From Paraescarpia echinospica (taxonomy: Eukaryota > Annelida > Polychaeta > Sabellida > Siboglinidae): 64,000 nucleotides of DNA. The stretch is taken from NCBI GenBank assembly GCA_020002185.1, contig CM034538.1, forward strand, positions 68,329,183 to 68,393,182, written 5' to 3'. Under the pieces are notes generated by a model. It saw only the letters and a program-made list of their open reading frames with translations, was not told where the DNA came from and did no database searches. The position numbers were made by a program, and so were the translations under genes. Positions 59,341 through 64,000 of the stretch are shown here, one piece after another (within the stretch, counting starts at the first letter, position 1; the number at the start of each line of letters is the position of its first letter).

Positions 59341-60639
59341 ACATCTAGTTTCTAGCACACTCTAAGCTGTTTGAAAATGTTGCGTTTACTTCTGTTTTTT
59401 TTTTGAGTCGCGATTCGTGTGACTGCACTGCAAGCTTTGCACATGGTGTGTTCAACAAGTCGTTGAATCTCGTGGTGCAAAATATGTCATCTTCGCTTGC
59501 AGCAGACTACTAAAAGCCTGGATAAAATCAAGCATGTGTGAAGTAAATGCTCAATGAAGATAATATTTGTTTCATGTTGTCTAATCATTAGACCAGCTGC
59601 AACTGCATCTGTGTCACCTGGCAAGAAATTTTTTAAAAACATAAAAAGGAAATCGTGACGATTCACTAAAGTTTTCAGTTGTGTCCTGTGAGTTTTCCCG
59701 CATCGAATCCAATACGAACATAAACATCCGGCTGATGGTTTCAATAAACCACGCGCGAATATATCAATCCAAGTTTACAAACGAACAACTTTGACTATAC
59801 TCTATTACTCTATTACTCTATTGCTCTATTATTATATCATCGTTGTTGTTTACAAATAGTTTACAATTATACACCAGTAAAATGATGTTGATCATCACGT
59901 CGCACGGGCACTGTGGTCTACATGAGGACATTGCCCCCTCCCTCAGTCTAGCTAAGACCTGGTAATTGAGAAACAGAATATATTGGATGCAGTCGCTCCA
60001 CAAGTATTTATCTACATTCTTAGAAACCAACGTTTAATTATTAAACAAAATATGACAAGGTGTTTGTGCCGTCTCATAAAAACAACGAACATAACGAGTT
60101 CAAAGTCAAAACACGGCACTTATTGACATTCTAAGTGTCAATAATGTACCATTACTCACAATTATATTAGGTCCTAATCAAGAAGGGTGTGACAATGCAA
60201 CGAACTATCGATGCTTCGCGATAGTCGGTGTGATGATAGTGTAGGCCAACTTTCGTACTAAATTTACCTATAGACCTATAGTAATCGTCACTTGTGCGCT
60301 GAACTATTAATAGTAACGGTAGTATGCAAGCAGATCAGCAGGGCTTCTTGCGCAACACAAATATCGTGTTAAATCTGTAGTTTTGCTTATTTATCGACCT
60401 AATGTCGACCATAACGGCGACCATAACGGCGACCACATATTTACCATTTTATGAATCAACTCCTTCCAAGTCCAGACATTGGTACCACGCGTACATTAAG
60501 GTTTTGGACTAGTGTTCTTGAATGTGTGTTATTCCATGGCACTATCGCGACACTGTCGCCGCAGCTATGGATCTACTGCAATAGTATTGCAATAGTACTG
60601 CAATAGTGGTGCAGCTATTGCAATAGTATTGTAATACTA
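59341..60639. other. Non-coding stretch
   Basis: No recognised gene. A few short AATAGT-type repeats occur at 60580-60630. Confidence 0.45.
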
Positions 60640-60860
60640 AACCTTAATAATATTATTATAATAAAATGACTTCTTTGGCGCCATTTTACTCGGAAAATCC
60701 GGGCTCATCGTCGCGACAAAAGCAAAGGATTAAGCGTTCTCATAATCATGTACATACCTAAAGTCGTCAACAAATGGGTGGAATTGCTAAGAAGTTAAGG
60801 AGGGTATGCGATATTAAAAATATAGGTTTTTAGATGACGGCGAAATGAAACTACGTATAG
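60640..60860 (-). mobile_element. L2-like LINE 3' UTR, decayed
   Basis: This matches 44745-44940 in order: TTA-type tail, GAAGT, 'ggcgcca', 'ccgggctc', then 'gtcgtcaacaaatggg' and 'tttttagatgacggcgaaa' (compare 'gttgtcaacagatggg' and 'tttttaaatgacaacgga'). The hairpin is partly lost. The copy is 5'-truncated at about 60860. Confidence 0.65.
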
Positions 60861-61336
60861 TCACCCATGCTAATCACCCCGTGTCTCACCTGCACAGCGG
60901 GCCGCAGTACTCATCAAGGTCGATGTAGGACAACATCCCGACATCGGGACAAACCGAACTAGCGAACATCAGACCAAACCAGTCGACAATGTTGACCAAT
61001 TGTGTTGACGGTCGTATTCAGCTGATCGCCGCACACAAACTTCGACTGGCCTCACTGTCATCCGAGAAAAGATCTTGAACCAATAAACCTGTTGCTAACT
61101 GTCGCCGCTCGCACGGCGTTCATCAAAGCACATCCGCCGTCGATCTGTCCTCGCCGCAGGCTCGGTAATGTCCGCTCGTAGTATCTGCCGTGTAACACAC
61201 GGTGTATTCACATAGGTGCAGTTTACGGACACCGCCGCCGGGGTATGAATGTTATATTAATTTATTTCATACAGCGAGAGGTCGGACGGTGACTAGACTG
61301 GCAATTCCTGCAGAACGAGTCGCCCCAAGCATTCCG
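60861..61336. other. CpG-rich non-coding sequence
   Basis: Balanced, non-repetitive; no gene or transposon recognised. Confidence 0.35.
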
Positions 61337-61598
61337 TACATCCGCCCTACCCCGATGTGCACGGATCCGTCAAAACAACAATTGTACAAAAACTACTACA
61401 TATGTTGTTCTCGTCTTTGCTCCACGGTGAGGTAGGTAGGGATATTGGGCATCAGTTTCTGTTCCCGATTCACTCATCTCTCTCCCTCTCTCCCTCTCTC
61501 CCTCTCTCCCTCTCTCCCTCTCTCCCTCTCTCCCTCTCTCCCTCTCTCCGTCTGTCCGTCTGTCCGTCTGTCCGTCTGTCGCTTTGTCTCTCGGTCTC

Positions 61599-61635
<37 letters not shown>

Positions 61636-61640
61636 TAAAT
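61337..61640 (-). mobile_element. LINE 3' region with CT/GA array (copy B)
   Basis: 61337-61440 is the counterpart of 58069-58180. 61485-61640 is (TCTCCC)n, (CCGTCTGT)n and (TCTG)n. Just beyond, at 61645-61715, the minus strand encodes KQRLRWIDNMGGDL, a pattern like the 'GR.k.RWiDnI.eDL' end of LINE ORFs. Confidence 0.5.
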
Positions 61641-61814
61641 CCCGCCAAATCTCCACCCATATTGTCGATCCATCTCAGTCGTTGTTTTTCCTCTTCCCCT
61701 GCCATCCATTCCGACCTTCGTTACCAGTTCACTTACGTTCGTTCTTTGTGTCTGGCATTACCAAACATCATTGTATTGGAGTTAAACAAAGCTTCAACCT
61801 CTTCTTCTTCCATT

Positions 61815-61989
61815 TAACAAGATTTTAACAAGATTGCCGTCCAGAGTTATAAGCTCCAGACGGCATGCGGACAAGGAAGCCTTTGGCTTATCGAGAGCCC
61901 AGCAATTTTCCACCTACGTATAACCCGCCCTCGCCAGATCTGTCAATTCTATTTTTGAACATATTCACATTGTTAGCACTAACTAACTA
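61815..61989 (-). mobile_element. CR1-like LINE 3' end, short copy
   Basis: On the minus strand NVNMFKNRID is followed by the CR1 3' tail with the inverted repeat 61836-61864 (GCCGTC paired with GACGGC) and AATCTTGTTAA-type repeats. It is truncated abruptly at about 61989, where another LINE sequence begins. Confidence 0.8.
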
Positions 61990-62150
61990 TGTGCCGTGTC
62001 TGTCGCAAACATTGGCAATCATGACCCTCCAAACTGCTCGGTTGTTTGTAGTTTGTAGCAGTTCTGTTCCGATTCATGTTGACAGATTATTTATTATTTT
62101 TATTTCCCGACGGCCTCGGCACCTCTTCCTCTGAATCTTACAAGATATTC
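61990..62150 (-). pseudogene. LINE ORF C-terminus joined to the CR1 tail
   Basis: The minus-strand frame GTELLQTTNNRAVWRVMIAN + VCDRHGT and a stop ends at about 61991. The same protein end occurs on the plus strand at 63060-63165 (VTELLQKKTNNRAVWRP, then MIATACVTHGP). The two copies are inverted relative to each other and about 75% identical at DNA level. Confidence 0.65.
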
Positions 62151-62264
62151 TAACTTTCTATTTCTCATCATATTGTCTATAATTGCTTGTGTTCTAATTT
62201 TGTTCATGATCTTTGTTTTTTAATTGGCTATTCTGAGGGTGTCTTCGTTACTTTTCTTTTCAGT

Positions 62265-62890
62265 TCATCATACTCTCAGCAAACTCCCTATACAAAACGA
62301 GACCATATCACGCCCATGCTCTTGGAGCCGCACTGACTTCCTGTAAAGAGTCGCATTATTTTCAAGACCCAACGTCTCACTTTCAAATGCCTTCATGGTC
62401 TCGCACCTCCATATCTATCAGCACTTCTCTCTCCGTATCGCCCGACACGCTGTCTACGCTCCTCCGATCAGCAACTCCTTAAACAACCCACTAAACGCAC
62501 TAAACTCGGCGAACGAGCATTCTCTTGTGCAGCTCCAAGAGCATGGAATCAACTACCACTCACAGTGTCAATCAGTTTAAAGCGGCACGCATCTTTTCAC
62601 AAATTATTTTAACATTCGATGATCACAATTATTGATACCTTTATTTTAGTTAATTTAATATTATAATGAATCTATTTTATTGTGTTAATAGCTTGCATAC
62701 TTACTTTTTATATATTTTAAGACAGTATAGTTGATTTTAATTAGTAATAAAAATTGCATATGTTGTAGCACATTAATACAAGTATATATCGTATGATATT
62801 ATTTATTTATTTGCAATTAACCATTGTAAAGCGCCCCAGAACAATTATTTGGATGGGGCGCTATATAAGAAATAAATTATTATTATTAAA
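62265..62890 (+). mobile_element. L2-like LINE 3' end (second family)
   Basis: The plus-strand ORF tail reads KRDHITPMLLEPH, a stop in place of the usual Trp, then LPVKSRIIFKTQRLTFKCLH, GLAPPYLSALLSPYRPTRCL, LGERAFSCAAPRAWNQLPL and HKLF with a stop at 62610-62612. The 3' UTR ends in a 9-bp perfect hairpin, AGCGCCCCA (62830-62838) with TGGGGCGCT (62854-62862), then 'atataagaaataa' and (ATT)n. It is truncated on the 5' side. Confidence 0.85.
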
Positions 62891-62929
62891 CCATACAAAT
62901 TACGCAAGTTTGACGTACAGTTTCCAAAC

Positions 62930-63170
62930 GAATATAGATGACCGTAATAAAGTATATAATTATGAAACCAGTACACATTTTGAACTCAAGTGCATGGTTG
63001 AACTGTATGAAGTGGTTGCGTCGATGTCTTTCCGACCACTAAACAGAACTAAGGTAATAGATAGTCTGTCAATATGGCTTGAAATGAGAGTAACGGAACT
63101 GCTACAAAAAAAAACTAACAACCGTGCGGTTTGGAGACCATGATTGCCACCGCCTGCGTCACACACGGTC
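62930..63170 (+). pseudogene. LINE ORF C-terminus, plus-strand copy
   Basis: LNRTKVIDSLSIWLEMRVTE + LLQKKTNNRAVWRP is followed after a frameshift by MIATACVTHGP and a stop. It matches the minus-strand relic at 61990-62150. The sequence up to 63454 shows nothing more that I recognise. Confidence 0.6.
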
Positions 63171-63454
63171 CATAGAAGAAGAGGAATTTGAACGCCTTGG
63201 TTCCACCGGTAGTGATGTAAGGGTGCGTTTCGTAAACCATTAAGTAGAGGGAATAGAAACGAACAAATAGTTTCGAAACGTGGTGCTGGAAGAGGATCCT
63301 TCGAATTCCACAGATGGTGAAGAGAACAAACATATCCATCCTTGAAGAAATCAGTCAAGTCTTTCCACTACGAGCAGAAGCCACCGTAACGTAAGTACAT
63401 CACGCGTATAGTAGGAAAAACCAACAATGGTCGAAATGGATCAACAATGCTGGT

Positions 63455-64000
63455 CTTCGATATTTAACAAGAGATTTAACAAGATTGCCACCTAGAGAAT
63501 TAACTCTAGGTGGCAGGTGGACAAGGAAGCCCTTTGGCTTATCGAGAATCCGACCCTTTTATCTATGTGTATCCCGCCCTTCTGAGGTATGTGTCGACTT
63601 TATGTTTAAACATATTCACGCTACTGGCACCAACACAATCAGCAGATAATCTGTTCCATTCTTACAGTCCTTTGTGAAAATGAAAACTTTCTTATATCTA
63701 ATCTACTCTGCTCCTTTGCTAATGTAACTTCATGTCCTCTAGTCCTTCTATCTTTCTTAACTGAAACAAAATATTTCTATCAATATTTTCATAACTATTC
63801 AATATTTTAAACACTTCTATCTGATCTCTTCTCAATCTCCTTGTCTCTGGTGTTGTTAAACCGTATTTTTAGGCGTATTTCGTAACTAAGATCCCTCAGT
63901 TTTTGTATCATTTTAGTTGCTCTCCTCTGCACTCTTTCTAGCATATCTATGTCCTTCTTGCGATATGGCCTCCACGCTTGAATACAATATTCTAAATGAG
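63455..64000 (-). mobile_element. CR1-like LINE 3' part, runs off the window
   Basis: From the right edge inward, the minus strand encodes HLEYCIQAWRPYRKKDIDML, ERVQR.TKMIQKLRDLS-like sequence, a KYSFS-like tail and ASSVNMFKH. The 3' end has a perfect 11-bp hairpin, GCCACCTAGAG (63487-63497) with CTCTAGGTGGC (63504-63514), and AATCTTGTTAA-type repeats. It is better preserved than the copy at 25436. Confidence 0.88.

Overview
The window looks like nuclear DNA of a marine invertebrate, probably a lophotrochozoan and perhaps a mollusc. It is AT-rich and very low in genes, with one short intron-bounded exon and no operon-like spacing. It also holds CR1-like and L2-like LINE relics, tRNA-derived SINEs, MITEs, pogo and hAT transposase relics, and a very heavy load of minisatellites. 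The species is an inference; nothing in the sequence fixes it. A block of exactly 1000 N at 53001-54000 is an assembly gap.

The only host coding sequence I can support is one exon on the minus strand, 28614-28852. It encodes the bHLH domain of a trachealess/NPAS1/NPAS3-type bHLH-PAS transcription factor, with a consensus acceptor and a GTAAGT donor. I found no PAS-domain exon elsewhere, so the flanking sequence is probably very long intron or intergenic DNA. A 43-bp minisatellite ends 15 bp short of the donor, and two more arrays lie behind the acceptor.

Layout: 1-2.85 kb is a foldback-like inverted repeat with nested insertions. 3.5-10.6 kb holds a run of minisatellites (47, 10, 25, 38 and 47 bp units). 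10.7-11.0 kb is a motif-dense candidate enhancer. 11.7-12.0 kb is a CR1 3' end. 17.1-21.1 kb holds a 38-bp array and a 26-bp array whose units are related. 25.4-27.1 kb is a CR1 copy that has lost its catalytic core. 28.0-30.8 kb is the bHLH exon within its arrays. 35.4 kb is a SINE. 39.5-44.2 kb holds MITEs and three decayed DNA-transposon or mobile-type genes. 44.7-47.0 kb is an L2-like LINE. 48.3-48.6 kb is a TIR element next to an array that seems to be made from its own terminus. 51.6-52.1 kb is a hairpin-forming 37-bp array. 54.0-55.7 kb is a frameshifted pogo-like transposase. 56-64 kb is a patchwork of LINE 3' ends, CT-rich arrays and two more CR1 3' ends.

The genes do not form a pathway. 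The clearest biology is in repeat structure: 3'-terminal hairpins whose stems are kept by compensatory changes among CR1 copies, a comparable hairpin plus (TTA)n tail in L2-like elements, and minisatellites that appear to have arisen from other repeats.
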